Shown: one piece after another, positions 7,187-16,572 of the stretch
Position numbering within the stretch: position 1 is the first letter of the stretch
Layout of the letters: each line of letters starts with the position of its first letter
Made by a program: the position numbers and the translations under genes
From: Bacteroidota bacterium
GTDB taxonomy: Bacteria > Bacteroidota > Bacteroidia > NS11-12g > UBA955
Length of the DNA stretch: 62,590 nt
Direction: 5' to 3'
Assembly (NCBI GenBank): GCA_025354385.1
Contig: JANXMZ010000008.1
Location: 1-62,590 of the forward strand
Notes under the pieces: model-generated
The model's database searches: none
Seen by the model: only the letters and a program-made list of their open reading frames with translations
What the model was told of the DNA's origin: nothing

Positions 7187-7651
7187 CTAACCCACCACCT
7201 GTCCTGCATATTTTATATAAGTTACCAATGGCAATGGTTCCATACTGCCTTTTAGCTTGCTTATTATTTGCCCACGGTGATAAGATGAATGGTGAACAAT
7301 ATGAAACACTGCATCGACAACACTTAATAGGCGCTTGCTACCATCGAAAGGCAGTACAAATTCTATTGAACGTTTTAGGTCTTGATCGGTAGAGGTCTGC
7401 AAATAAGCCAACCACAGTTTGGTGTTCTCTTTGTTTAATTGTTCACACGCTGCTATCGTGCGCTCTTGGAATAAGGCGCAAGTGGGGGTTTCGTATTTTA
7501 CGCGGCTCATCCACATACTGCCCGAAGAAAGCAGGTGCGAAAAAAGGTATAACGCTCTTTCATCTAAAGGATTTGCTTGACGCATGGCAGCCAACAATTC
7601 GGTATTCGCCCAGTTCTCAAAATTGATTTGATTGATTAATGTTTCTTTCAT
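7187..7651 (-). CDS. DinB-family protein
   Basis: This 154-residue four-helix-bundle protein has the metal-binding histidines of the DinB/DUF664 superfamily: His39 in LFSHLL and the pair in HSSYHRGQI (His121 and His125). Family members are putative metal-dependent enzymes, some of them thiol transferases. Start: ATG 7651, preceded by a near-consensus TTACTTTG about 20 nt upstream. Function in this organism is unknown. Confidence 0.9.
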   Translation of the reverse strand: MKETLINQINFENWANTELLAAMRQANPLDERALYLFSHLLSSGSMWMSRVKYETPTCALFQERTIAACEQLNKENTKLWLAYLQTSTDQDLKRSIEFVLPFDGSKRLLSVVDAVFHIVHHSSYHRGQIISKLKGSMEPLPLVTYIKYAGQVVG

Positions 7652-7713
7652 TTTTTATAGGTTAACAAAGTAATAAATTTGATGGTAAAATGGAAAAATA
7701 AAATACAATTTAA

Positions 7714-8403
7714 TTATGGCCCCTTTACCAATCTTTTTCTCAACATAAAACCAAACAAACACATGCCACAGGGTTGTTTGAGTACTGTGTGGCCCAATTG
7801 CCAATAATAAACTCCTAAGCCTTGGGTACTGCCTTTTTTTTTAGGTGCCGTGTATTTGCCCAATTCCATAAAATCCTTAAACTCGTAATTAAATACTTGT
7901 ATGGAGCGCCACTCATTCAACTCAGTTTTGCTCACAATAATGTATTTATCATCTTGCTTTACCACCATAAAATAATCTTCTGGCGGTGCCCAACTCACCC
8001 CTGCGATATAATATACAATGCTGGTATCGCCATCCTTCATTTTATATATAATAGAAGCAGTGTCGGTATATGCTTTATAATACCTTTCTGCATTTAATTC
8101 AACCACAGTAGTATTCTTTTTAATGATTTGTTTTTTAATGCTGCCATTCAAAACAGATTTTAATTGAATGGTATAATCACCATCGGGCACATTCACCAGA
8201 TTATGACCGTTCATATTTCTTTTGATGCGAATGCAAGTATCCTTGCTACTAATGATTAAACTATCCCACAGGCTGCTATATGCCTTGTTCAACTTAACTT
8301 TAATAGTTAAAGGTGCATAAACAACACAGCTCTCCGCAAATACAGCCGTAAGTTTGAAAATTAATAGTAAGAAAAGCACAAAGGATTTCAAATAGGAAGA
8401 CAT
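7714..8403 (-). CDS. Secreted hypothetical protein
   Basis: From ATG 8403 the protein has 229 residues and a strong signal peptide (MSSYLKSFVLFLLLIFKLTAVFAES). An upstream in-frame ATG at 8442 adds 13 non-hydrophobic residues and would disturb the signal peptide, so I prefer 8403. The mature part is beta-rich (about 30-110, 'VPDGDYTIQLKSVL'), then a charged region; the C-terminus is short and basic (LRKRLVKGP). I recognise no family. Confidence 0.65.
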   Translation of the reverse strand: MSSYLKSFVLFLLLIFKLTAVFAESCVVYAPLTIKVKLNKAYSSLWDSLIISSKDTCIRIKRNMNGHNLVNVPDGDYTIQLKSVLNGSIKKQIIKKNTTVVELNAERYYKAYTDTASIIYKMKDGDTSIVYYIAGVSWAPPEDYFMVVKQDDKYIIVSKTELNEWRSIQVFNYEFKDFMELGKYTAPKKKGSTQGLGVYYWQLGHTVLKQPCGMCLFGFMLRKRLVKGP

Positions 8404-8534
8404 GTTTTTTCTTTGGGTATTAAATGGATAATATCTTAACAAAAATAAGACATTTCTTGTATTGATTTTACTCGTATTTTTATTGTATAATTGTGGTTCA
8501 GGATAACGCCTAATTACTATTAAATAAACCCGCT

Positions 8535-9200
8535 ATGCCCATTCATTTTACACCCGATTATTTAAAGTTCTTTATGGAATTGGCACCTAATAATAACAAA
8601 GAGTGGTTTGATAAAAACCGCGACCGCTATAAAAAATCCGTGAAAGAGCCTTTTGAGAATTTTGTAGAAAAGGTGGTGAAAGAATTGAAAAAAACTGAGG
8701 AAATAATGGATGCACGCCCTTCTGATTTTATTTTCAGAATTAATAAAGACATCCGCTTTAGTAAAGACAAATCACCCTATAAATTGCAAATGAGTGCAGC
8801 AGTTAGCAAAGGTGGTAAAAAAGACATGGTAAATGTGGGTTTATACTTTGAACTGGGGCCCGAACATGTGGGTGTATATACAGGACTATACATGCCCGAT
8901 AAGGAACAAATTTATAAAATAAGACATTTGATTGCCCGCAACGATAAGAAGTTTACGGCCATTATCAATGAGAAAAATTTTAAAGCCACTTATGGCGAGG
9001 TAAAAGGCGAAAAAGCAAAATTGTTGCCACCCGATTTAAAAGCTGCAGCGGCCAATCAACCTGTTATTTTTAACAAGCAATTTTATTTGCAACATGTGGC
9101 CGATCCGGATATTATTGTAGAAAAAGATGTGCTAAAATATATTATTGAAAAATATAAACACGCCAAGGCTTTCAATGATTTTGTAAAAACTGTCCTATAA
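8535..9200 (+). CDS. DUF2461 domain-containing protein
   Basis: This 221-residue protein matches the DUF2461 (TIGR02453-type) family along its whole length: 'FTPDYLKFFMELAPNNNKEWFDKNRDRY' at the start, 'FIFRINKDIRFSKDKSPYK' (about 73-91) and 'AAVSKGGKKDMVNVGLYFEL' in the middle. Function unknown. It is convergent with rpoN, and the two coding regions overlap by 6 bp at their 3' ends. Confidence 0.92.
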   Translation: MPIHFTPDYLKFFMELAPNNNKEWFDKNRDRYKKSVKEPFENFVEKVVKELKKTEEIMDARPSDFIFRINKDIRFSKDKSPYKLQMSAAVSKGGKKDMVNVGLYFELGPEHVGVYTGLYMPDKEQIYKIRHLIARNDKKFTAIINEKNFKATYGEVKGEKAKLLPPDLKAAAANQPVIFNKQFYLQHVADPDIIVEKDVLKYIIEKYKHAKAFNDFVKTVL

Positions 9201-10682
9201 TTCTTTTCTTAAACGGGCTACAGGAATATTCAATTGCTCTCTATATTTGGCCACTGTTCTGCGGGCAATTAGATAACCTTTTTCTTTTAGCAACTCCATC
9301 AAAGCCTCGTCAGTTAATGGTTTTTTCTTGCTTTCATTGCCTATGGCATCGCTTAAGATTTTCTTTACTTCCTTGTTACTTACTTCTTCTCCACTATCGT
9401 TGGTAATACCTTCGCTAAAAAAATACTTTAATGGAAAAATACCAAAATCCGTTTGAACATATTTGCTATTGGCTACCCTAGAGATAGTAGAAATATCCAT
9501 GCCTATCTTATCGGCAATATCTTTCAAAATCATTGGTTTCAAAGATGTTTCATCTCCATCCAGAAAAAAATCTCTTTGCGCTGCTACAATGGCACGCATG
9601 GTAAGTTGCAAGGTTTGCTGCCTTTGTTTTACACTGTCAATAAACCATTTAGCGCCATCCAATTTTTGTTTAATGTATTGAACAGTATCTTTTAAATTCT
9701 TATCCTTACCAGCATCTTTTTCATACGCCTGCAAGGTTTCGCTGTAAGAGTGGCTTAACTTTAATTCAGGTGCATTTCTCGAATTTAAAATCACATTCAA
9801 TTGCCCCTCGTCATTTAATACCGTAAAGTCGGGTATAATGTATTGCGATTTGCTGTTGGATTGTGATTGACCTGGCTTGGGATTCAATTTGGTAATCTCT
9901 GCTAAAGCCAATTTCAATTCATCATCGTTAATTTTTAAGGTATGCTTTATTTTATCATAATGCTTTTTCACAAAAGCCTCCATGTGTTCGGCTATTATTT
10001 TTTCTGCCAAATCAAGCGCCTTGTTTCCACCGTAATCTTTCTTATACAATTGTAGTAATAAGCATTCCTGCAAATCGCGGGCACCTATTCCCGGAGGATC
10101 GAAGTTTTGTATTTTGGTAAGTATTCTTTCCAAATAATCTTCCGTCGTGTTTATGTTTTCTGTAAAGGCCAAATCGTTGACGATAGCTGCCAAATCTCTT
10201 CTCAAATAACCATCTTCCTCTATATTGCCGACAATGTGTAGAGCAAGCTGTAAATCCTCACCCTCCTCAAAATTAGCCTGGGTTTGCTCCACCAAGAGAT
10301 CGTAAAAACTCTGTTGATAAGCAATAGGGATTTCTTTTTGCTCCTCGTCACCATAATCATCCGTCATACGAAAACTAGCCCCTTGATCATCGCCAGTTAA
10401 AAATTCGGTTACATTAAACTCATCACTTTCATAGGAATCCGTACTGTTAAAATCATCGTTTAATGAATCTTCGTTGCTGAATTCATCGCGCTTGCTATCG
10501 CTTGTTACTGGCAAGGGACTCTCGTTTTCATCCTCCCCTTTTTCAAGAGCAGGATTGTCCAATAATTCCTGATCCACACGTTCTTCAAAATCTGCGGTCG
10601 TCATCTGCAAAAGTTTTATAAACTGTATTTGCTGAGGCGATAGTTTTTGCAGTAGCTTTTGACTAAGTGTTTGTTTTAACAT
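9195..10682 (-). CDS. rpoN: RNA polymerase sigma-54 factor
   Basis: This 495-residue sigma-54 has all parts in order. The Gln-rich activator-interacting region I (about 1-50, 'LSQKLLQKLSPQQIQFIKLLQMT') comes first, then a long acidic linker (about 55-120). The core-binding domain and the helix-turn-helix (KDIADKIGMDISTISRVANS) follow, with the RpoN box ARRTVAKYRE at 473-482. It directs polymerase to -24/-12 promoters and needs an enhancer-binding ATPase, none of which is encoded in the window. I did not find a good -24/-12 site in intergenic DNA here. Its 3' end overlaps the convergent DUF2461 gene by 6 bp. Confidence 0.97.
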   Translation of the reverse strand: MLKQTLSQKLLQKLSPQQIQFIKLLQMTTADFEERVDQELLDNPALEKGEDENESPLPVTSDSKRDEFSNEDSLNDDFNSTDSYESDEFNVTEFLTGDDQGASFRMTDDYGDEEQKEIPIAYQQSFYDLLVEQTQANFEEGEDLQLALHIVGNIEEDGYLRRDLAAIVNDLAFTENINTTEDYLERILTKIQNFDPPGIGARDLQECLLLQLYKKDYGGNKALDLAEKIIAEHMEAFVKKHYDKIKHTLKINDDELKLALAEITKLNPKPGQSQSNSKSQYIIPDFTVLNDEGQLNVILNSRNAPELKLSHSYSETLQAYEKDAGKDKNLKDTVQYIKQKLDGAKWFIDSVKQRQQTLQLTMRAIVAAQRDFFLDGDETSLKPMILKDIADKIGMDISTISRVANSKYVQTDFGIFPLKYFFSEGITNDSGEEVSNKEVKKILSDAIGNESKKKPLTDEALMELLKEKGYLIARRTVAKYREQLNIPVARLRKEL

Positions 10683-10733
10683 AAAAATAGAAATTTTAGT
10701 CCGTTAATCAGTAATTATATGTGCAAAGTAAAC

Positions 10734-10741
10734 TAATTTTG
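10734..10741 (+). promoter_or_regulatory. -7 box TAATTTTG of asnS
   Basis: Exact TAnnTTTG match, 34 nt before ATG 10776. This is a conventional leader length, in contrast to the near-leaderless genes elsewhere in the window. Confidence 0.55.
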
Positions 10742-10775
10742 TGGTTTAAATTACAAACAATTTTAATAAATAAGA

Positions 10776-12293
10776 ATGGTTTACATAAAGCAATTAGCGG
10801 AATATGAAGGAAAAGAAGTTACTCTGAAAGGATGGGTAGCCAATAGAAGAGATAGTAAAGGCTTGGTTTTTATAAATCTTCGCGATGGAAGTGGACTTTG
10901 TCAGTGTGTGGCAGACGAGAGCAAAATAATTGCAGATGAATTCGACCAGGCAGGCAAATTAAGCCTCGAAAGTGCTGTAGAAATTACTGGTAATGTGGTA
11001 AAAGACGAGCGTCAGATTGGAGGTTTCGAAATTCAGGTAACTGCTTTAAAAACAATTCATATTGCAGAAGAATTTCCAATTGCCAAAAAAGAACACGGTA
11101 TTGAGTTTTTAATGGACCAACGCCATTTGTGGTTGCGCAGCCAAAGACAATGGGCTATTCTTAGAATTAGAAACACCATTATTTATAGTATTCATAACTT
11201 TTTTCAAAAAGAAGGATTTGTGCAAATGGATGCACCTATTTTTACAGGGAATGCTTGCGAGGGAACCTCTAACTTATTTGAAACAGATTTTTATGGCGAC
11301 CCTGCCTACTTGAGCCAAAGCGGACAACTATACGGTGAAGCTATGGCCATGGCCTTTGGTAAAATATATACTTTCGGACCAACATTCAGAGCCGAAAAAA
11401 GTAAAACACGTAGACACTTATCTGAGTTTTGGATGATAGAACCAGAAATGGCTTTCTACGATATTCACCAAAATATGGATTTAATCGAAGGATTTCTGCA
11501 ATTCGTAATAAAAGAAGTACTGGATAAATGCCAAGCAGAATTAAAATTAATTGATCGTGATACCAGTGTTCTTGAAACCAGTCTTAAAAAATTTCCTCGA
11601 TTAACGTATGATGATGCCGTTGCAATTATTAAAGGTGAGAAAGATGTAAATGGACAGAACAGTATTAAAAGTTTGGAAAATGAATTGGCAGATGTAGAAG
11701 CGAAAATTGCTACCACCATTGCCGAAATTGCAGATAGAGAAGTGAAAATTGCAGTGCCGGGGATGAAAAAAGGTGAAATCAATTTCAACCAAACAAAAAT
11801 TGCTGCTCTTAAAAATGAATTAAAAGATCTCGAAGAATCGCAGCGCAATATTCCTCAATGGATAGAAAGTGCTAAAAATTTCAGATATGGCAATGATTTA
11901 GGCGGTAGTGATGAAACTGTTATCACACGCCTATTTGATGTGCCTGTTATGGTATACGACTGGCCGCATGAAGTGAAGGCATTTTATTTGAAACGCAATC
12001 CTGATAACACAAGGTTTGCAAGAGGTGTAGATGTATTGGCACCAGAAGGTTATGGTGAAATTGTTGGTGGTGGCGAACGTGAAACCGATGAGAAGAAATT
12101 AAGAGAGAAAATTATTGAGCACGATTTACCAATGGCCGATTTCGAATGGTACCTAGATTTGCGCAAGTATGGAAGTGTTCCGCATGCAGGATTTGGTTTA
12201 GGTTTGGAACGTTTAGTAACCTGGCTATGCAAATTAAAACACGTGCGCGAAAGTATTCCTTTCCCTAGAATGTACGGCCGCTTACTGCCATAA
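10776..12293 (+). CDS. asnS: Asparagine--tRNA ligase
   Basis: This class IIb synthetase of 505 residues joins Asn to tRNA-Asn. An N-terminal OB-fold anticodon domain (VTLKGWVANRRDSKG, about 15-29) precedes the catalytic core. Motif 2 reads FRAEKSKTRRHLSEF (about 204-218) and motif 3 GFGLGLERLVTWL is near the C-terminus. A charged helical insertion (about 289-370) makes it longer than E. coli AsnRS (466 residues). I recall similar insertions in other Bacteroidota AsnRS. It has its own promoter and is divergent from rpoN. Confidence 0.97.
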   Translation: MVYIKQLAEYEGKEVTLKGWVANRRDSKGLVFINLRDGSGLCQCVADESKIIADEFDQAGKLSLESAVEITGNVVKDERQIGGFEIQVTALKTIHIAEEFPIAKKEHGIEFLMDQRHLWLRSQRQWAILRIRNTIIYSIHNFFQKEGFVQMDAPIFTGNACEGTSNLFETDFYGDPAYLSQSGQLYGEAMAMAFGKIYTFGPTFRAEKSKTRRHLSEFWMIEPEMAFYDIHQNMDLIEGFLQFVIKEVLDKCQAELKLIDRDTSVLETSLKKFPRLTYDDAVAIIKGEKDVNGQNSIKSLENELADVEAKIATTIAEIADREVKIAVPGMKKGEINFNQTKIAALKNELKDLEESQRNIPQWIESAKNFRYGNDLGGSDETVITRLFDVPVMVYDWPHEVKAFYLKRNPDNTRFARGVDVLAPEGYGEIVGGGERETDEKKLREKIIEHDLPMADFEWYLDLRKYGSVPHAGFGLGLERLVTWLCKLKHVRESIPFPRMYGRLLP

Positions 12294-12381
12294 ATTTAAA
12301 AACTATACCCAAGAATAAAATAGAATATATTTCGCAAATAAATACTCCATTTGAGTGATATTGCATTTCTATTTTTAACAC

Positions 12382-12389
12382 TATTTTTG
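12382..12389 (+). promoter_or_regulatory. -7 box TATTTTTG, near-leaderless lipoprotein gene
   Basis: Exact match ending 4 nt before ATG 12394. A TTG lies 18 nt upstream of the box. Confidence 0.65.
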
Positions 12390-12393
12390 AAAT

Positions 12394-13125
12394 ATGCAAT
12401 CTATTAAATTTACAGTTGCTATCTGTTTACTTGTGTTATTATCTGCATGCCCAAGTACCGATATCAGCCAATCCAAGTTTGTCAAGCAATCCGAAATTTG
12501 TCAAACCTACAACCTCACTGCAGATGAGGAAAACAATAGATTATCTGCAACTGTTTTTTTCAGATTTGGCGGTTCAAAGGGCACCACATTAATTTTAAAC
12601 GACAGTGTTGGTAGCTACATCAAAATGGAAAATGAGATTTTAGAACTAACTCAAAATAATGCAGGTGCTTACTATCATATCTTACAAGATTTTACACCAA
12701 ATATTAAACACTTTATTTTTAAGGATGGTGACGGAAAATTATATCAAAATGAATTGAATTGCGAAGCATTTAAGGTGTATAATGTGCCAAGCTATATTGA
12801 TAGAAATGAAGTTTTAGAACTCAATTATGAAGGAGGTAAACTAGGTTCAACGGAACAATTAATATGCGAATACAAAGACACAGCAATGGCTTTTAGTTCA
12901 GACTTTATAATTACTGAACATAAAACGAACAAAATATATATTCCCACAACAGTACTTCAAAAAATGAAGAATGGTCCTATTACTATGAGGTTTAGCAGAA
13001 GTACTTCTGTGCCCACACAGGCGCATGGCAGTATTCCCGGCTATATGAATTATGAATATAAAGGAGTTCTATTTAAATGTACTTTAAAAGGTAAAGACAA
13101 TGTTATAGCAAAAAATGAAGATTGA
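12394..13125 (+). CDS. Hypothetical lipoprotein
   Basis: This 243-residue protein begins with a lipoprotein signal ending in the lipobox LLSAC (Cys19), so it should be lipidated and exported. The mature part looks beta-rich ('LSATVFFRFGGSKGTTLILNDS', 'LNYEGGKLGS') with two or three Ig-like sized segments. I recognise no family. Its promoter box ends only 4 nt before the ATG. It precedes the dioxygenase gene on the same strand, but that gene has its own promoter, so an operon is not required. Confidence 0.8.
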   Translation: MQSIKFTVAICLLVLLSACPSTDISQSKFVKQSEICQTYNLTADEENNRLSATVFFRFGGSKGTTLILNDSVGSYIKMENEILELTQNNAGAYYHILQDFTPNIKHFIFKDGDGKLYQNELNCEAFKVYNVPSYIDRNEVLELNYEGGKLGSTEQLICEYKDTAMAFSSDFIITEHKTNKIYIPTTVLQKMKNGPITMRFSRSTSVPTQAHGSIPGYMNYEYKGVLFKCTLKGKDNVIAKNED

Positions 13126-13140
13126 ATAAAAAAAATTTCA

Positions 13141-13148
13141 TAAGTTTG
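13141..13148 (+). promoter_or_regulatory. -7 box TAAGTTTG, near-leaderless dioxygenase gene
   Basis: Exact TAnnTTTG match ending 4 nt before ATG 13153. Confidence 0.65.
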
Positions 13149-13152
13149 AAAC

Positions 13153-13686
13153 ATGAGCCACATAAATCCGCCTTTCAATCTTCCAAAATGGATAGAAGAA
13201 AATAGACATTTATTAAAACCACCTGTTGGCAATAAGAATTTAACAGTTGGTGCGGGTGATTTTATTGTAATGATTGTTGCTGGGCCAAATGCCCGCAAAG
13301 ATTATCACTATAACGAAACCGAAGAGTTTTTTTACCAATTGGAAGGAGAAATAAATGTGCGAATTCAGGTAGATGGCAAAGCTGTGGATACACCTTTAAA
13401 AGCAGGTGATATGTTTATGTTGCCAGCAAAGGTGCCACACTCTCCAGCTAGACAAGCCGGTTCTTTAGGATTAGTGGTAGAAAGAGTAAGAGCTGGTAAA
13501 GGTTTTACGGATGGTTTACTATGGTTCTGTGAACAATGCAATCATCCGCTTCATTCAACCTATTTTGAATTACAGGATATTGAAAAAGATTTCTTGCCAA
13601 GATTCAAAGATTTCTACAGCAACGAAGATTTGCGAACCTGCAAAAATTGTGGTCATATAATGGAAACTGATCCTAAGTTTACTTAA
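13153..13686 (+). CDS. nbaC: 3-hydroxyanthranilate 3,4-dioxygenase
   Basis: This 177-residue cupin enzyme opens the ring of 3-hydroxyanthranilate to give 2-amino-3-carboxymuconate semialdehyde (ACMS), which cyclises to quinolinate. The iron ligands are His52 and Glu58 (HYNETEEF) and His96 (VPHSPAR). The C-terminal rubredoxin-like site of the bacterial enzyme is complete: Cys126-x2-Cys129 and Cys163-x2-Cys166. Both products of ACMS metabolism have enzymes in the window: nadC (23405) uses quinolinate and ACMSD (38479) diverts ACMS. Kynureninase (48544) makes its substrate. Its 3' end overlaps the convergent GT39-like gene by 4 bp. Confidence 0.96.
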   Translation: MSHINPPFNLPKWIEENRHLLKPPVGNKNLTVGAGDFIVMIVAGPNARKDYHYNETEEFFYQLEGEINVRIQVDGKAVDTPLKAGDMFMLPAKVPHSPARQAGSLGLVVERVRAGKGFTDGLLWFCEQCNHPLHSTYFELQDIEKDFLPRFKDFYSNEDLRTCKNCGHIMETDPKFT

Positions 13687-15209
13687 TATTCTACTCTATA
13701 AAGTTCAAGATATTCGTGCTTTTCAAGTAAATCCAATTTTTTAAAATAAGGATTTATTCTGGCTGTAAAATTAGAATCGTTGCTTATTAAATATTGAGGA
13801 TTTATCTCATTCACAGCCTCTAGAATTTGTTCATCATTAAAATCTTTATTGATTCTTCTACCACTTAAATCTAAAAGATAAAGAACATTGTTGGGAGCCC
13901 CATCGTACCCCACAAGAACGCAATTCTTTCTGCCTATGCCCCTTTTATTGATGAGGATTTTAAATTCCGAATAATCCTTTGTTACTTGCTGCGATTGTTC
14001 CCAATAGTTACCAGGAGTGTATCTAGCCTCCAAATTTAACTTACCATACAATAATTGAATTTTTACTGCCATTAAAAGCATTATAAATAAGCCAATTTTA
14101 ACCCACCAATAAGGCGACTTTATTTTTTGAATGGCATTGCCAATTGCAATCCAGTTTAACAAAAAACAAGGTAATAAGCACAAAATATAATAATCATGGT
14201 ACATGAACTGTTGAATCATGATAGCCATAAATAAAAAACTTCCTATGGTATTAAGCATGGTTAAATACCACAAATGATTATCAGTATATTTTTTAAGAAA
14301 GAAAGGCAGTATTAAGAAGAATAAAATAAAATATTGCAATGGGGCACTAAATGTTTCTGCAGGCCAATTAGCAATATAAACATGCCATGCTGTTTGGTAT
14401 TCTTGCCAAGTATTCATTACAGGTATGTGCATCATAAAAAACTCACTGTTGTGCAATTTGCCCAAGTGTCTGGCCCACAATTGCCAAGCCACAGGAATTA
14501 TGAGTGGAAAAAAAAGGCTTAATAGCATCCTTTTTTTATTCACCAATTCAATTTTAAGAAATTTTATATAAGACAGTAAACACAATAATGTCATGCTGAT
14601 CCATTGAATCAAACTCGTAGTTTTACTGGCAATAGCGAAACTAAGGGCAAATACAAATAAGACATAATATATTCTCTTTTGATAATTGGGCTGATAAGGA
14701 TGCTTTATAAACAGTTTAAAAAACAAAAACCATGACACAAGCACAAGACCTAGAGAACTGGCATCAGGAATAAAATTAGATGAGTAAAAGAGAAGAATTG
14801 GAGACCCATTTAATAGGAATAATAATAAGTAAGCTGTAATAGTTTTAAAATACAATTTTAGCATCAGCCAAAATGCAAACATACCAATGGAAACAAATAG
14901 GAAAGTGAGCAAGCGAAAATATTTTTCATTAAATCCAAAAGCTTTGTAAAGCAATGCACTTAAATAATTTGAAAGTGGTAATTCGCAAGATACTACACCA
15001 TCATTACATCTATTTTCATGAACCTCTGGATACAAAAATTGAAGGCCATCTGCATAGTAATTAAATGCAAGAGATGCTCTGTCACATTGTGCACCTTGGT
15101 GAACACCTCTTGGCCTCTCATTTAAATGATTAAACCCACCTATCCACCAATTAAAAATGCACCATACAATGCTAAATTTTAAAACAGATATGAGTGATGG
15201 ACGAATCAA
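13683..15209 (-). CDS. GT39-like integral membrane glycosyltransferase (ArnT/PMT type)
   Basis: This 508-residue protein has around ten transmembrane helices and a C-terminal soluble tail (about 430-508). The N-terminal loop after the first helix is rich in charged residues (HLNERPRGVHQGAQCDR), where GT39/GT-C enzymes carry their catalytic acid. Such enzymes use polyprenyl-phosphate sugars to modify lipids or proteins on the periplasmic side. Substrate unknown. Its ATG directly abuts the stop of the rhodanese gene, so both are likely read from the promoter at 15811-15818. Confidence 0.75.
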   Translation of the reverse strand: MIRPSLISVLKFSIVWCIFNWWIGGFNHLNERPRGVHQGAQCDRASLAFNYYADGLQFLYPEVHENRCNDGVVSCELPLSNYLSALLYKAFGFNEKYFRLLTFLFVSIGMFAFWLMLKLYFKTITAYLLLFLLNGSPILLFYSSNFIPDASSLGLVLVSWFLFFKLFIKHPYQPNYQKRIYYVLFVFALSFAIASKTTSLIQWISMTLLCLLSYIKFLKIELVNKKRMLLSLFFPLIIPVAWQLWARHLGKLHNSEFFMMHIPVMNTWQEYQTAWHVYIANWPAETFSAPLQYFILFFLILPFFLKKYTDNHLWYLTMLNTIGSFLFMAIMIQQFMYHDYYILCLLPCFLLNWIAIGNAIQKIKSPYWWVKIGLFIMLLMAVKIQLLYGKLNLEARYTPGNYWEQSQQVTKDYSEFKILINKRGIGRKNCVLVGYDGAPNNVLYLLDLSGRRINKDFNDEQILEAVNEINPQYLISNDSNFTARINPYFKKLDLLEKHEYLELYRVEY

Positions 15210-15806
15210 TTATTTTTTAATAGGCACTCTAGTTTCACTAATTTTCTTAATACCGCCATACACATTTTTTACAAGTCGACACCCATTACTTTGCAATATA
15301 CTACTCGCTATCATACTGCTATAACCACCACCGCAGTATAGGTATACAGTTTTTGATTTATCAATTTTATCTAAATTTTGTTCTAATTCACTTACTGGAA
15401 TATTAATGGCATCTATCACGTGGCCTTCTGCAAATTTTTCTGGAGTTCTTACATCAATTACAACTTCTTCTCTAAAGTTTAAGTCGAGTTCAAATTCCTC
15501 AGGAGTAATGCTAATAACCAAATCTATTGGAAGGTTCTTGTTTTTATAGCTTTCAAATCCCTCTTCTAAAAATAACAAGTTTTGATATCCCATTTTTTCA
15601 ATTCTCTCTTTTGCTTCAGAATTTTTATCAGAAACGATGATTAGCGTTTCTTCCTTGTTGGTATTAATTTGCTGAAAACGCTCTTCAAACGGACCATTTA
15701 ATCCAATATTAATGGCACTCGGAATATAACCGCGTTCAAAAATATCTGGCACTCTTACGTCAATTATCTTATGCTTTGATAAATCAGAATACTCAATGAA
15801 ATTCAT
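15210..15806 (-). CDS. Tandem rhodanese-domain protein
   Basis: This 198-residue protein holds two rhodanese domains (about 1-90 and 95-195). The second has the active-site loop CGGGYSS with its catalytic Cys. The first has no Cys at the equivalent place (SDKNSEA), so it is probably a non-catalytic partner domain. Rhodaneses carry persulfide sulfur to acceptors. No signal peptide is seen, so it should be cytoplasmic. It begins the two-gene unit with the GT39-like gene. The start ATG is 4 nt after a TATATTTG box. Confidence 0.92.
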   Translation of the reverse strand: MNFIEYSDLSKHKIIDVRVPDIFERGYIPSAINIGLNGPFEERFQQINTNKEETLIIVSDKNSEAKERIEKMGYQNLLFLEEGFESYKNKNLPIDLVISITPEEFELDLNFREEVVIDVRTPEKFAEGHVIDAINIPVSELEQNLDKIDKSKTVYLYCGGGYSSMIASSILQSNGCRLVKNVYGGIKKISETRVPIKK

Positions 15807-15810
15807 AATG

Positions 15811-15818
15811 CAAATATA
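15811..15818 (-). promoter_or_regulatory. -7 box TATATTTG, near-leaderless rhodanese gene
   Basis: Exact match on the minus strand, ending 4 nt before ATG 15806. No -33 TTTG at the usual distance. Confidence 0.6.
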
Positions 15819-15891
15819 AAAGGTTCAGAAGCGACTTTTGGAAGAAAATTTGTAATGAATATTTGAATAAATCAATGGTGAGCTAAATAGT

Positions 15892-16551
15892 CTAGGATTT
15901 AGCAGCAGTTATATTGGCTTTTTTCAAATAAAAGGGTTCGTAATATGCCAAATCTACGAAATTATTTTGAAGATAGGCTTCTATTGCAAGTTGGCATATA
16001 CTTTCCGCATTAGCTATAACCTCCGCGTCTTTAAGATTCAAAACAGAAACGGCCTTGGAGGCGCCATCTCCACACAATATTGTTTTCTCATTTATCATGC
16101 TTGGTCGAAAATCAGTTTCTGTAATAACACCACTAACAGATGGTGTAATCTGCTCAAGATTTTGATTAAAAACAGCATGATAAACTTCCATTCTTCGTGC
16201 ATCTGTCATAGCCCAATAATAGGTCTCATTGGAATACTTTTTCTTAGCTGAACTGGCAATAATTTTTAATGTATTTATTGCTATTAAAGGTATGCCAAGA
16301 GAATAACAAATGCCTTTTGCTGTGCTACAACCTATTCTCAATCCTGTGTAAGAACCTGGTCCACCACTTATGGCAATGGCATTTAAGTTAAACGTTTCAA
16401 TGTTTGCTTGCATTAAGCATCGTTGAATTAAAGTCATTAAAACTTCGGCATGTGACATAATGTTTAAATCCTCTTCATAAAATATCTCATCGCCTTTTAC
16501 TAGTGCAACTGAACAAAGTCCTGCAGACGTTTCAATACATAAAATATTCAT
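15892..16551 (-). CDS. tsaB: tRNA threonylcarbamoyladenosine biosynthesis protein TsaB
   Basis: This 219-residue ASKHA-fold protein supports TsaD in making t6A37 on ANN-decoding tRNAs. The N-terminus (IETSAGLCSVALVKGDE) and the block AISGGPGSYTGLRIGCSTAKG (split around residues 62-82) are the TsaB hallmarks. It lacks the metal-binding His pair of TsaD, as expected for TsaB. It lies 21 bp after the DUF4175 gene on the same strand, and a box resembling TAGTTTTA is just upstream, so regulation is unclear. Confidence 0.95.
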   Translation of the reverse strand: MNILCIETSAGLCSVALVKGDEIFYEEDLNIMSHAEVLMTLIQRCLMQANIETFNLNAIAISGGPGSYTGLRIGCSTAKGICYSLGIPLIAINTLKIIASSAKKKYSNETYYWAMTDARRMEVYHAVFNQNLEQITPSVSGVITETDFRPSMINEKTILCGDGASKAVSVLNLKDAEVIANAESICQLAIEAYLQNNFVDLAYYEPFYLKKANITAAKS

Positions 16552-16572
16552 AAAAATAAAACTAAATGTAAA